In this document: positions 53,048 to 61,270 of the stretch, in pieces
How the letters are laid out: each line of letters opens with the position of its first letter
How positions within the stretch are numbered: the stretch's first letter is position 1
Source: Mobiluncus massiliensis
GTDB lineage: Bacteria > Actinomycetota > Actinomycetes > Actinomycetales > Actinomycetaceae
NCBI RefSeq assembly: GCF_949769255.1
Contig: NZ_OX458329.1
Span: 992,001 to 1,056,000, forward strand
Direction of reading: 5' to 3'
DNA: 64,000 nt
Program-made: the position numbers and the translations under genes
The notes under the pieces: generated by a model
Told to the model about the DNA's origin: nothing
Database searches by the model: none
What the model saw: the letters and a program-made list of their open reading frames with translations, nothing else

Positions 53048-55495
53048 CTAGGACTTCGTGAGATTCTGAGCCCCTTCCCCCAGGTCAAACACCAACCGAG
53101 CCAACTCCGGATGCGCGCTGAGCTGGGGATCTTCCGCCACGACCGCGGCCGCCGCGGCTTTGGCGGCCGCAATGACTTCCGCGTCACTGACCAGGGAAAG
53201 CACCTTTAGCCGGGAACGGCGGCCCGATTGGCTTTGCCCCAGTACATCGCCCTCCCGGCGGATTCTCAAATCAGCTTCAGCCAGCGCGAACCCGTCCCGG
53301 CTCGCCGCAAACGCCAGCAGGCGCGCCAGGGCCGGAGCCAGCGTTCCCTCCCCCGCTTGTGCCATCAAATCCGCCAGGTTGTCCGAAACGGGCGGGAAAT
53401 CCAGGGGGGCAATGGCGAGGCAAACGCCGGGACGTGAACCGCGGCCAATCCGCCCTCGCAGCTGGTGCAGCTGTGAAATCCCGTAACGGTCGGCATCCAA
53501 GATAATCATCATGGAGGCTTCGGGCACGTCCATACCGACTTCCACAACCGTGGTGGACACCAGCAGCGGGGTGCGGCCCGCGGCAAAGTCCGCCACGGCC
53601 TGTTGTTTGGCGCCGGAATCCAGGTTGGAATGTGCCACCCCAATCGGAATATCTCTGAATACGGGCAGTTCAGCCAGTTGCGCCGCGGTCTGAGTGACGG
53701 TGTGCAGGACCCGGCCAGGCTCCAACTCTTCGAGTTCGCCAAACCCGGCTAAATCGTCACCCCAACTGGTTTTTGCCGTGGTTTTTCGCTTTTTCCGCCC
53801 GGTTTCCGAAGGATTCTGAAGATCAGCTGAGTCGGCAGAGTCCAGTTCCGAGGCGTCCGGCGCAATCTTGGGGCAAAGCACATAGACTCGCCCTCCCTGT
53901 TTAATTTCTTCCGCGGCCCGGCTCCAGGCGCGCGTGACCCACCGCACATTTGCTTCATTGACCAGGAACGTCTGGACCTCCGCGCGTCCCGCGGGCAGCT
54001 GGCGCAACACGGAAACATCCAAGTCCCCAAACACCGTCATGGCGACGGTTCGCGGTATCGGCGTAGCGGTCATCGTCAAGAAATGTGGGGCTCGCTCCCC
54101 TTTCGCCAGCAGAGCGCCGCGTTGTTCCACCCCGAAACGGTGCTGCTCATCAACCACTACCAGGGCCAGGCGAGACAATTGCAGCGACTCAGTCAGCAGA
54201 GCCTGGGTTCCCACCACCAGCATCGGCTCACCGGCCGCACCCCGGTCGGCAATTTCTCGTTTCTCCGAGGCGGGCGTCGAACCGGTCAGCAAACGTAGCG
54301 GAACACTATCCGTGCCGGGCTGTGCCCCCGATAGCTCGCCCAGAGGATCCGCCAGTGCCCCCAACAACCGATTCAGGGTCTGAAAATGCTGGTGGGCGAG
54401 GACTTCGGTGGGAGCCATGAAAGCGGCTTGAAAACCGTTTTGTACCGCAGCGACACATGCCAGAGCCGACACCACGGTCTTGCCCGACCCCACTTCCCCC
54501 TGCAACAGCCGATTCATCGGGACCTCACGGGCAATGTCCCCCGCGATTTCATCCCAAACCTGGCACTGCCCGGCAGTGAGCTGGAAAGGCAACCCTGCCA
54601 CGACTTGTGAGACCAGGTCGCCAGGTTCCCGCTCACCCGTACTCGGCGCGGAAACATCCCGAGAAACCGGCAAGGACCAGGCCGGATGGGCTTGGACCTG
54701 GTTGCGGGCTTTGGCCAGAGCCGCGCCCAGCGTAAATGCCTCACGGAACCGCAGATAGTCCACAGCAGCCTGGTATTGGGCATCAGTTTCCGGGTGGTGC
54801 AAGCCGAGCAAGGCTGTGTAGGCGTCAGGCAGGTTTCTCTCGCGGCGCAGCGAGTCGGGGATGGCTTCGGGAATCTCCGCGGGATTTAGCATCAGCAGCT
54901 GAGTGTCGATGATTTTCCCAATTTTCCACGAGGGCAGGCCCGCGGTGGCATGATAGAGCGGCTGGGGGCGGGTTGAGAGGGTCTTTACGACTTCCGGGTC
55001 ATAATCAGCCAGCACCCGGTATTCCGGATGAGCCAAGAAGGCTTCGCTGGCCCGGCTGCCCGGTTTACCCGAAAGTCGTCCGGCAAAAACCGCTAAAGTC
55101 CCCTTTTCCAGGCGATTTGCGTGCATATTTAAGGCGTTGGGGTGTTTCGCAAAGAAACGCACGGTCAGGCGGTTGACCCTCTTTCCCCACAAGTCCGGAC
55201 GGAATCCTCCCTGGTCAAGGGCGTCCGTTTCCAGCTGGTCCTGCAGGGTTACCGTGAGCATGGCTTTGTCGTGGCGGCGAGTCCAGCCCAGACGCGAATC
55301 CATCACCACCGCAAAAACTGTGACATCCGCGCCGGGGATCAGCGAGTCAAAGCGGGTCAGTTCCCCCCATCGATAGGTTCGCCGCGGCGGGTACCACAGC
55401 AAATCACCCAAGGTTAATACCCCCAGGTGAGCGAACTTGGAGACGACGGATTTCGCCTTAACTATCCGCTCCAGAGGGGTCTGCAAGTTCACCAT
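53048..55495 (-). CDS. recG: ATP-dependent DNA helicase RecG
   Basis: Branch-migrating helicase for stalled forks and recombination, 815 residues. An N-terminal wedge/OB domain comes first; helicase motifs are QGEVGSGKTVVSALAC (Walker A), VVVDEQHRFGVEQR, LTMTATPIPRTVAMTVFGD, LVSTTVVEVGMDVPEA and QLHRGRIGRG-like QLRGRIGRGSRPG. It is about 100 residues longer than the typical ~690-740, partly through a Ser/Lys-rich insertion after CPKIAP in the second helicase domain. ATG 55495 has AAGGTG 5 nt upstream. Follows the DAK2 gene by 86 bp. Confidence 0.94.
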   Translation of the reverse strand: MVNLQTPLERIVKAKSVVSKFAHLGVLTLGDLLWYPPRRTYRWGELTRFDSLIPGADVTVFAVVMDSRLGWTRRHDKAMLTVTLQDQLETDALDQGGFRPDLWGKRVNRLTVRFFAKHPNALNMHANRLEKGTLAVFAGRLSGKPGSRASEAFLAHPEYRVLADYDPEVVKTLSTRPQPLYHATAGLPSWKIGKIIDTQLLMLNPAEIPEAIPDSLRRERNLPDAYTALLGLHHPETDAQYQAAVDYLRFREAFTLGAALAKARNQVQAHPAWSLPVSRDVSAPSTGEREPGDLVSQVVAGLPFQLTAGQCQVWDEIAGDIAREVPMNRLLQGEVGSGKTVVSALACVAAVQNGFQAAFMAPTEVLAHQHFQTLNRLLGALADPLGELSGAQPGTDSVPLRLLTGSTPASEKREIADRGAAGEPMLVVGTQALLTESLQLSRLALVVVDEQHRFGVEQRGALLAKGERAPHFLTMTATPIPRTVAMTVFGDLDVSVLRQLPAGRAEVQTFLVNEANVRWVTRAWSRAAEEIKQGGRVYVLCPKIAPDASELDSADSADLQNPSETGRKKRKTTAKTSWGDDLAGFGELEELEPGRVLHTVTQTAAQLAELPVFRDIPIGVAHSNLDSGAKQQAVADFAAGRTPLLVSTTVVEVGMDVPEASMMIILDADRYGISQLHQLRGRIGRGSRPGVCLAIAPLDFPPVSDNLADLMAQAGEGTLAPALARLLAFAASRDGFALAEADLRIRREGDVLGQSQSGRRSRLKVLSLVSDAEVIAAAKAAAAAVVAEDPQLSAHPELARLVFDLGEGAQNLTKS

Positions 55496-55581
55496 GGTTT
55501 CACCTTATCAGGGAGCCTCTCACTGAAAATTCGGAAGTGTTCGAAAACCGGAGGTCACCGCGGGGAAACACACCACAGATG

Positions 55582-57201
55582 TCAAAACCGAACTCCAATG
55601 CAGGTGGGGCCGGGCTGTCCTCCGTAATAGGCGACAAGTTCAATGTCCGCGTAGTTCGCCAAAGCGAGCTGCAACTTCATCCGGTCCGTGCTGACATTTT
55701 CGGAACTGATGACCGCGTGGAGTTCCCGGTTCGACCCCAGGTCGTTGACAAGGTCGCGAATCTGGGTGTCCAAGTCATGATTAGACAAGGGTTCAACCCG
55801 GATGCTGGCTTTCAAATCCCGGCAAGCGGTTTCCAAATCGCGCAGTTGCTCCGAAGCTGCACCGCGAAACCGTTTCCCCTGCAATGATTGCACCAGCCAC
55901 GCTGCGCTCAACTCGTCGTCGGTATCCGCCACCATCACAGGAGCGTCCGCGCACTCGGTATCGTCCAGGGAATCGCGCATTGTCAGAGCCATTTCGTGCG
56001 CTTCAGGGGTGGTGGGAATGATCAGAGTAGCGCGGCCTTTGGGGATGGAGCGCCAGGCCCAACAAATCTGTTCGGGATTTTCCGTGCCTAAAAGGACCGT
56101 GGCTCCCGCTCTGGCGTAGGTCTCCACCAGTGCCGGCGCGGCGCTGAGGACCAGCAGACCCGGAGTCACGAGCGGGGCCTGACGGGCGGCAAAGTTAGAT
56201 AAAACCACCACATTGTCAAAATCAGCAGTGAGTTTAGTCAGGGGGTCTTCGTCGCCTTCGAGAGTTTCAGGGCGGAGGCCGAGATGATGAATCAGCACAG
56301 CTCCGTGCGGATATGGCAGGGCTGCTAGAGGCGAGGGGGTGTGTACGTGCGCTACGAAACGTCCCACTCCGATTTCATCTACAATTTTACAAACCAGCAC
56401 TTCAGAGCTGGCCGCCCGCAGACTGTCCCGCAGCTTTCCGGTAGGTATATCCATGGCCTCAAAATGGAAAGTGGCGGCAAATTCGCCGCCCGGCACCGTG
56501 TGTCGCAGACTTTCCGCAACGATACGCGAACGATTAGCCCAATCGCGCAACATGGCTTGCACCGTGGAAACATTGGTGGCGGCGTCGCCTTCAGCTGTGG
56601 CAGCCAAGTCAGCCAAGGAAGCAAAAATCAGGCAGGCCCCCGCCAGACCGGCGTCTCCCACCCCGCCGTGAGCGTCAGCGGAATCAATGGTAGCTTCCTG
56701 CGCACAAACCAAAGCCGTGTCCACGACTTGTGACAAAGTCAACAGTTCCAGTTCCGAAAGCTGTTCGGAAACGGTAGAAATGAGTCGCGATAACCCAAAT
56801 TCCCAAGTATCTGAACCACTGATTGCCTTGAACGCCTGGTCCATAGCATCGATGGCCATCAGCAAATCGGCCGGACGCGCCACGGGCGCATCCCCCCAGG
56901 CCTCGGCACAGGCGGCAAAACCGGAAGCAAGGAAAATCCCGACTGATCCGTAGGGAAATTTCGCGACTTCCCGGCTCAGCGCCCCCATAAATTCCGCGGG
57001 GCGCAGGGAGGGACTCAGGGCTTGCGCCGCACGCGTGGCCGCCGCCCAAGAGTTCGCCAGATTGGCCCCGGTGTTGAAATTCGGCACCGGAAAAGTGTTG
57101 AGGTCGTCCAGCAAATCCCGCGCCTGATTCAAGACCTCCCCCGTGCGCACGCACCATTCGCGAAGGTCTTTTGTCTCCAACTTTTGTCGCGCGGTATCCA
57201 A
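55582..57201 (-). CDS. DAK2/FakA-like protein with lost metal-binding residues
   Basis: Protein of 539 residues with the overall layout of FakA, the fatty-acid kinase subunit, encoded before recG as in other actinobacteria. In active DAK2 kinases the N-terminal loop is PVPDGDTGTN, whose Asp residues bind magnesium-ATP; here it reads PVPNFNTGAN (residues 38-47), so both Asp are Asn. The later glycine-rich motif is also changed (AHGGVGDAGLAG in place of a VDAGG type). The rest includes a DegV-like middle and C-terminal region. TTG 57201 has GGAGG 7 nt upstream. It is probably a pseudokinase or has a different chemistry; lineage by synteny and loop similarity. Confidence 0.75.
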   Translation of the reverse strand: MDTARQKLETKDLREWCVRTGEVLNQARDLLDDLNTFPVPNFNTGANLANSWAAATRAAQALSPSLRPAEFMGALSREVAKFPYGSVGIFLASGFAACAEAWGDAPVARPADLLMAIDAMDQAFKAISGSDTWEFGLSRLISTVSEQLSELELLTLSQVVDTALVCAQEATIDSADAHGGVGDAGLAGACLIFASLADLAATAEGDAATNVSTVQAMLRDWANRSRIVAESLRHTVPGGEFAATFHFEAMDIPTGKLRDSLRAASSEVLVCKIVDEIGVGRFVAHVHTPSPLAALPYPHGAVLIHHLGLRPETLEGDEDPLTKLTADFDNVVVLSNFAARQAPLVTPGLLVLSAAPALVETYARAGATVLLGTENPEQICWAWRSIPKGRATLIIPTTPEAHEMALTMRDSLDDTECADAPVMVADTDDELSAAWLVQSLQGKRFRGAASEQLRDLETACRDLKASIRVEPLSNHDLDTQIRDLVNDLGSNRELHAVISSENVSTDRMKLQLALANYADIELVAYYGGQPGPTCIGVRF

Positions 57202-57303
57202 CCTGTTTCCTCCCTGGTCACCTCCTAAGTTACCTGCTGCCGCCCGGTTTTCCCGGTTCCCATTCCGGTTTGGCCAGTTTTGCGTCTGATGGCAATAAAC
57301 GTC

Positions 57304-57339
57304 GGTCCCACTGCCGCTACCCGAAACGACAATGGGACC
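57304..57339 (-). terminator. Possible aspA terminator hairpin
   Basis: Arms GGTCCCACTG (57304-57313) and CAATGGGACC (57330-57339), one G-U pair, about 32 bp after the aspA stop. The following minus-strand sequence GACGTTTATTG is a poor U tract. Confidence 0.35.
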
Positions 57340-57371
57340 AACCAGACTGGGGAATTAACCTCACCACGGAA

Positions 57372-58814
57372 TCAACGCTGGGGCAGACCCCGTTCGTCAT
57401 CGCCCCAAACCTTCCCGGTGTAGTGGGGACTCATGAGGGACTCCAAGCTGAGTACTTCGTCAAGCTCCGCGGGGGTCATCAAGCCTTTTTCAATGACCAG
57501 TTCCCTGACTGACTTGCCGGTCTTCGCGGCTTCTTTCCCAATCAAGTCACCATTATGGTGACCGATGATGTCGTTGAGATACGTGACGATTCCGATGGAG
57601 TTATGCACATATGCTTCGCAGACTTCACGGTTGGCGGTGATACCGTCAATGCACTTGGTGCGCAAGGTGTCAATGGCATTGGTCAGCAGCTCAATGGATT
57701 CAAACATGCACTGAGCCGCGGCTGGTTCCATGACGTTTAGCTGCAGCTGGCCCGCGGCGGCAGCGTGGGTGAGGGCGACGTCGTTGCCCATGACCTTAAA
57801 ACAAACCTGGTCAACGACCTCGGGGATGACCGGGTTGACTTTGGCGGGCATAATCGAGGAACCCGGCTGCATCTCGGGAAGGTTAATTTCATGCAGACCA
57901 CAGCGCGGCCCTGAGGAAAGCAGTCGCAGGTCATCACAAATTTTCGACAGCTTGGACGCCAGCCGCTTCAGCACCGCGTGAACTGCCAGGTAAGCGCCGT
58001 TATCTGAGGTGGCTTCCAGCAGGTTAGTCGCTGGAACGATCTCGTATCCAGTCACTTCCGAGAGCTTTTGGCACGCAACCTTTGGATAGCCCTCCGGCGT
58101 GTTTACACCGGTGCCGATAGCAGTCGCCCCCAAGTTCATTTCCAACAGCAAATCCCCCGCAACGGACAAACGCGTCAGTTCCTCACCTATGTTGACTGAA
58201 AAACCGTTGAATTCCTGACCCAATGTCATGGGGACGGCGTCCTGCAGCTGGGTGCGGCCCATCTTAAGAATGTCTTTAAATTCTTCGCCTTTGCGGGCAA
58301 AAGCATCGGACAGCTCACGTACTGCCCGCTCCACTTCGTGAAGCTGGGTGTACACCGCCACGCGAAAACCGGTGGGATAGGCATCGTTGGTGGATTGGCT
58401 CTTGTTCACATGGTCATTAGGGTTGATGATGTCGTAGCGGCCTTTTTCGTAGCCCAACAGTTCCAGAGCCAGGTTCGCCACGACTTCGTTGGTGTTCATG
58501 TTCACCGAGGTGCCCGCCCCGCCTTGGAACACATCCACGGGGAACTGATCCATGGCTCGGCCCTTCTCTAGCACTTCGTCGCAGCCGGCCACAATGGCGC
58601 GAGCGATGTCGTGGGGAAGCACGTGCAACTCTTCATTCGCTAACGCCACTGCCTTTTTGACCTGGACCATGGCTCGCACGAACTCCGGAACATCCTGGAT
58701 TTTTTTACCCGATATATGGAAATTCTCGATTGCCCGCAGGGTTTGCACCCCGTAGTAAACGTCGTCAGGAATTTCACGTTTCCCCAGCAGGTCCTCTTCG
58801 ATACGCCCAGCCAT
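57372..58814 (-). CDS. aspA: Aspartate ammonia-lyase
   Basis: Converts aspartate to fumarate and ammonia, feeding fumarate to anaerobic metabolism. The 480-residue protein has the family signature [15 protein letters not shown] with the active-site Ser, [31 protein letters not shown] and [10 protein letters not shown]. Aspartase is preferred to fumarase C because of its N-terminal [22 protein letters not shown] 58814 is used as AGGAG is 5 nt upstream; a second ATG directly before it (58817) is too close. It lies between the DAK2 gene and rpmB, an interruption of the usual rpmB-DAK2-recG order. Confidence 0.93.
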   Translation of the reverse strand: MAGRIEEDLLGKREIPDDVYYGVQTLRAIENFHISGKKIQDVPEFVRAMVQVKKAVALANEELHVLPHDIARAIVAGCDEVLEKGRAMDQFPVDVFQGGAGTSVNMNTNEVVANLALELLGYEKGRYDIINPNDHVNKSQSTNDAYPTGFRVAVYTQLHEVERAVRELSDAFARKGEEFKDILKMGRTQLQDAVPMTLGQEFNGFSVNIGEELTRLSVAGDLLLEMNLGATAIGTGVNTPEGYPKVACQKLSEVTGYEIVPATNLLEATSDNGAYLAVHAVLKRLASKLSKICDDLRLLSSGPRCGLHEINLPEMQPGSSIMPAKVNPVIPEVVDQVCFKVMGNDVALTHAAAAGQLQLNVMEPAAAQCMFESIELLTNAIDTLRTKCIDGITANREVCEAYVHNSIGIVTYLNDIIGHHNGDLIGKEAAKTGKSVRELVIEKGLMTPAELDEVLSLESLMSPHYTGKVWGDDERGLPQR

Positions 58815-58976
58815 CATCGCTCCTATCTGTTCCCCGGAAAAAGGATTTCTACACCGTTTTGCCAGAACAACGGCGTTCTGGCAGTCCCATTCTAGTCTGC
58901 GGGTTCAGCGTCGTGTTTCAGAACGACCGGTGTCTTGGGCACGCGTAACGAATCTACTTTCAAAGCGGGGTTCGAT

Positions 58977-59005
58977 TTGAGAATCAGCCCAGTTTGCCTT
59001 ATCAT
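58977..59005 (+). promoter_or_regulatory. Promoter of rpmB
   Basis: TTGAGA (58977-58982), 17 bp, then TATCAT (59000-59005): a good sigma-A type promoter, with transcription expected to start near 59012 and a leader of ~75 nt. Confidence 0.65.
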
Positions 59006-59085
59006 AGTGAGGTTGCTCGTTGAGAGCTGCGGGTTCAAAGCCCGTGAAAGACTTTGAAGAATTACAAGAAATCAGAGGTATGAAC

Positions 59086-59283
59086 ATGGCAGCGGTATGC
59101 GATGTATGTGGAAAAGGTCCCGGTTTCGGGATGAGCGTGTCTCACTCTCACCGGCGTAACAAGCGTCGTTTCAATCCGAACATTCAGCGGGTTCGTGCCA
59201 TCGTAGAAGGTACCCCCCGTCACTTGAACGTCTGCACCAAGTGCATCAAGTCCAATCGAGTGGTGCGCAACACGGGTCGCTAA
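59086..59283 (+). CDS. rpmB: 50S ribosomal protein L28, zinc-ribbon type
   Basis: Ribosomal protein of 65 residues. It keeps two CxxC pairs (CDVCGK and CTKCIKS), so it is the zinc-binding C+ form. The segment SHSHRRNKRRFNPNIQRV is typical of L28. ATG 59086 is chosen for AGAGG 8 nt upstream. It has its own promoter and terminator, so it is a single-gene unit. Confidence 0.96.
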   Translation: MAAVCDVCGKGPGFGMSVSHSHRRNKRRFNPNIQRVRAIVEGTPRHLNVCTKCIKSNRVVRNTGR

Positions 59284-59304
59284 ACCCGATTCACTTCTTG
59301 AATG

Positions 59305-59342
59305 CCGCGTCAAGGTCTGCCTTGGCGCGGTTTTTGTTTTTT
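59305..59342 (+). terminator. Rho-independent terminator of rpmB
   Basis: Stem CCGCG-T-CAAGG (59305-59315) and CCTTG-G-CGCGG (59320-59330) with a TCTG loop, followed by TTTTTGTTTTTT (59331-59342). Confidence 0.92.
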
Positions 59343-59739
59343 CACGCTGTCAGTACAAACCCGCTTCTGGCCGTAGCTCTGAATGATAAATTTTGTAAAT
59401 AAATTAGTAGTTTTCGTACAGTTGTATTCACCTTTTGAACTCCGCTAAAATTGGATGAAATTCCAGTTCAATGCCTATTTTGCGCCCCATAACGGCGATC
59501 AAACCCCGCCACGGCAATTTTTGTACAAAAACCAGATTTCACCTCCCCTCGACCCCGATTTTTTCGCACTATTTAGCGGTTTACTCGCTCTAATCGGAAC
59601 ATTTAACGGGCTAATTTTTCTGAATTTTTCCTGAGCGTAGCCTGGTGATAATCTCTCCGTAAGCTGGGTGCGCAGCGACAGGGTTGTCTCTGGCTCTGAA
59701 CATTCAGCGGTGAATATAGCAACTACGTATGGAGAAAAC
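59343..59739. promoter_or_regulatory. AT-rich regulatory region before the secreted-protein gene
   Basis: About 400 bp without a gene and clearly more AT-rich than its surroundings. It contains a perfect 14-bp palindrome TTTTTGTACAAAAA (59518-59531), other GTAC-centred sites (for example near 59411), and a GATAAT hexamer near 59645 that could be the -10 of the next gene. GGAG at 59731-59734 is the ribosome-binding site of that gene. No known operator is recognised. Confidence 0.45.
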
Positions 59740-61038
59740 ATGAAAGTAAAACACATTTTCGCCTCTGTGGCGGGTGCAGCCTTATTGGGCGGCGCCTTCT
59801 TAGTTCCGGCACACGCCGACTCCTTCCAGGACTTCACTCCGGAAACCGTTCAGAATAACGACAAACTGCCCGTGGTCAACACCTACCGAGCAAACAACTA
59901 CCTGAAGGCAAACGTTTTGAACGCTTACCCGGTGTGTAACGCCGGTGAGGACCTGCGTACCGTCATCTACAAAGTCTCGACCAACTTCGAGCCCAAAGGT
60001 ACGATTTCCACCACCAACCGTACCAACGCCTCGGTACCGCTGACCCAAACTCTGTCCAAAACCGAGACCATCAGCTTCTCTTACCACAGCGACTTGAACG
60101 CGGGCGTCAGCGCCACCGCTTCGACCAACACACCCGCAGGTGAAGGTCCCAACGCTTCTATCACCGCTTCCCTGGCCAAGACCATTGGCTACTCCATCTC
60201 GTACTCCCTGTCCTACACCGCTGGCCAACAGATTGGCCCTTACCAGGTTCCTGCCGGCAACACTGGTGAAGCCACCTACGGCTTCCGTACCATCACCATG
60301 ACCGGCACTCAGCAGGCTTGCAAGCCTAACGGAACTTGGGGCCATGCTTTCGCCTGGACCTCCAAGGCCCCGGTTAAGAACGAAGTTGTCGTCAAGATGT
60401 ACGCCACCCCGGACGGCGCACTGGGCGGCAACGGCGACACCAACGCTTCTCAGGACGCGGGATACCCCCACCCCACCGAAAAGTTCGTGGCCTCCACCGA
60501 GCTGAAGCCCGTTGATCCGAACGCCGTGAATGACGGCAAGCTCGACTTGGCTCCCTTCCTCACGGTTTCTACCGCTAAGGCACCCGGTTACGCCGGTACT
60601 GTAGCGCTGCGTGTCAAGAACGTGGGAACCGAAAACTACTACGGCGAGTTCCCGACGGTGTCTTTCTTGGTGAAGGTTCACCAGGTTTCCGGCCCGCAGG
60701 GCGTTGATCGTCGCATCACCACCGGCCGGTTCAAGGGTTCTACGGTTGAGGATCTTGGCTTCGATCGCGCTACCTCCACGCGCACCTTCCGCGTTACCAT
60801 GTCCAACCTGATTAAGCCCCAGCAGGAGATGCTGCTCGCCAACTTCAACTTCGGCGATGGCTACATCGGCAGCGCGAACGGCAAGGACAAGCGCTTGCAG
60901 AACTGGATTGAGGTTTCTCAGCTGGGCCGCTTGGCGAAAGATGTTTCTATCAGCAATGACCGTTACCTGGATTCCCGTACCTTGGGTGTCACCTTGACTG
61001 ACGGCCGCAAAGCCAAAGCAAATCTGGGCGTTTTCTAA
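59740..61038 (+). CDS. Secreted protein with beta-pore-forming-toxin-like features
   Basis: Exported protein of 432 residues. Signal peptide MKVKHIFASVAGAALLGGAF, with cleavage expected after AHA near residue 26. Residues about 85-190 have Ser/Thr-rich amphipathic alternation (VPLTQTLSKTETISFSYHS; AKTIGYSISYSLSYT), then GPYQVPAGNTGEATYGFRT, which resembles the insertion hairpin and following strand of aerolysin/ETX-MTX2 toxins. Two Cys (near 66 and 194) may form a disulfide. The C-terminal ~140 residues are a separate beta-rich region. ATG 59740 follows GGAG by 5 nt. It has its own AT-rich promoter region and a very strong terminator, and composition fits a highly expressed gene. A surface-layer or adhesin role is an alternative. 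Confidence 0.6.
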   Translation: MKVKHIFASVAGAALLGGAFLVPAHADSFQDFTPETVQNNDKLPVVNTYRANNYLKANVLNAYPVCNAGEDLRTVIYKVSTNFEPKGTISTTNRTNASVPLTQTLSKTETISFSYHSDLNAGVSATASTNTPAGEGPNASITASLAKTIGYSISYSLSYTAGQQIGPYQVPAGNTGEATYGFRTITMTGTQQACKPNGTWGHAFAWTSKAPVKNEVVVKMYATPDGALGGNGDTNASQDAGYPHPTEKFVASTELKPVDPNAVNDGKLDLAPFLTVSTAKAPGYAGTVALRVKNVGTENYYGEFPTVSFLVKVHQVSGPQGVDRRITTGRFKGSTVEDLGFDRATSTRTFRVTMSNLIKPQQEMLLANFNFGDGYIGSANGKDKRLQNWIEVSQLGRLAKDVSISNDRYLDSRTLGVTLTDGRKAKANLGVF

Positions 61039-61073
61039 GCCTGCTGTGCGCAAAAATTTGCTCAGAAAATAAA

Positions 61074-61118
61074 CTTTTGGGGAGGTTCACCGCAGTGAGC
61101 CTCCCCAAAAGATTTTTT
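61074..61118 (+). terminator. Strong terminator of the secreted-protein gene
   Basis: Twelve-pair perfect stem CTTTTGGGGAGG (61074-61085) and CCTCCCCAAAAG (61100-61111), extended inward by five more pairs, followed by TTTTTT (61113-61118). Confidence 0.93.
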
Positions 61119-61270
61119 AACAAAAAATCCGCCCAAAATTTACACGCAATTAACATCCGTGCGATGTTCAGTTAACAGTCGAAAGGTACAGTTTTCTTGG
61201 TTGCCGGGCGCGGGCCGCGTGCCTAATACGACGGCTTGAGCCTCCGACAGTCACACTCACAACCCTAAGG

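Noticed and set aside
59800..61053. Leftward 417-codon frame opposite the secreted protein
   Set aside because: It is the mirror of a strongly coding frame; the rightward frame has a signal peptide, a ribosome-binding site and a terminator.
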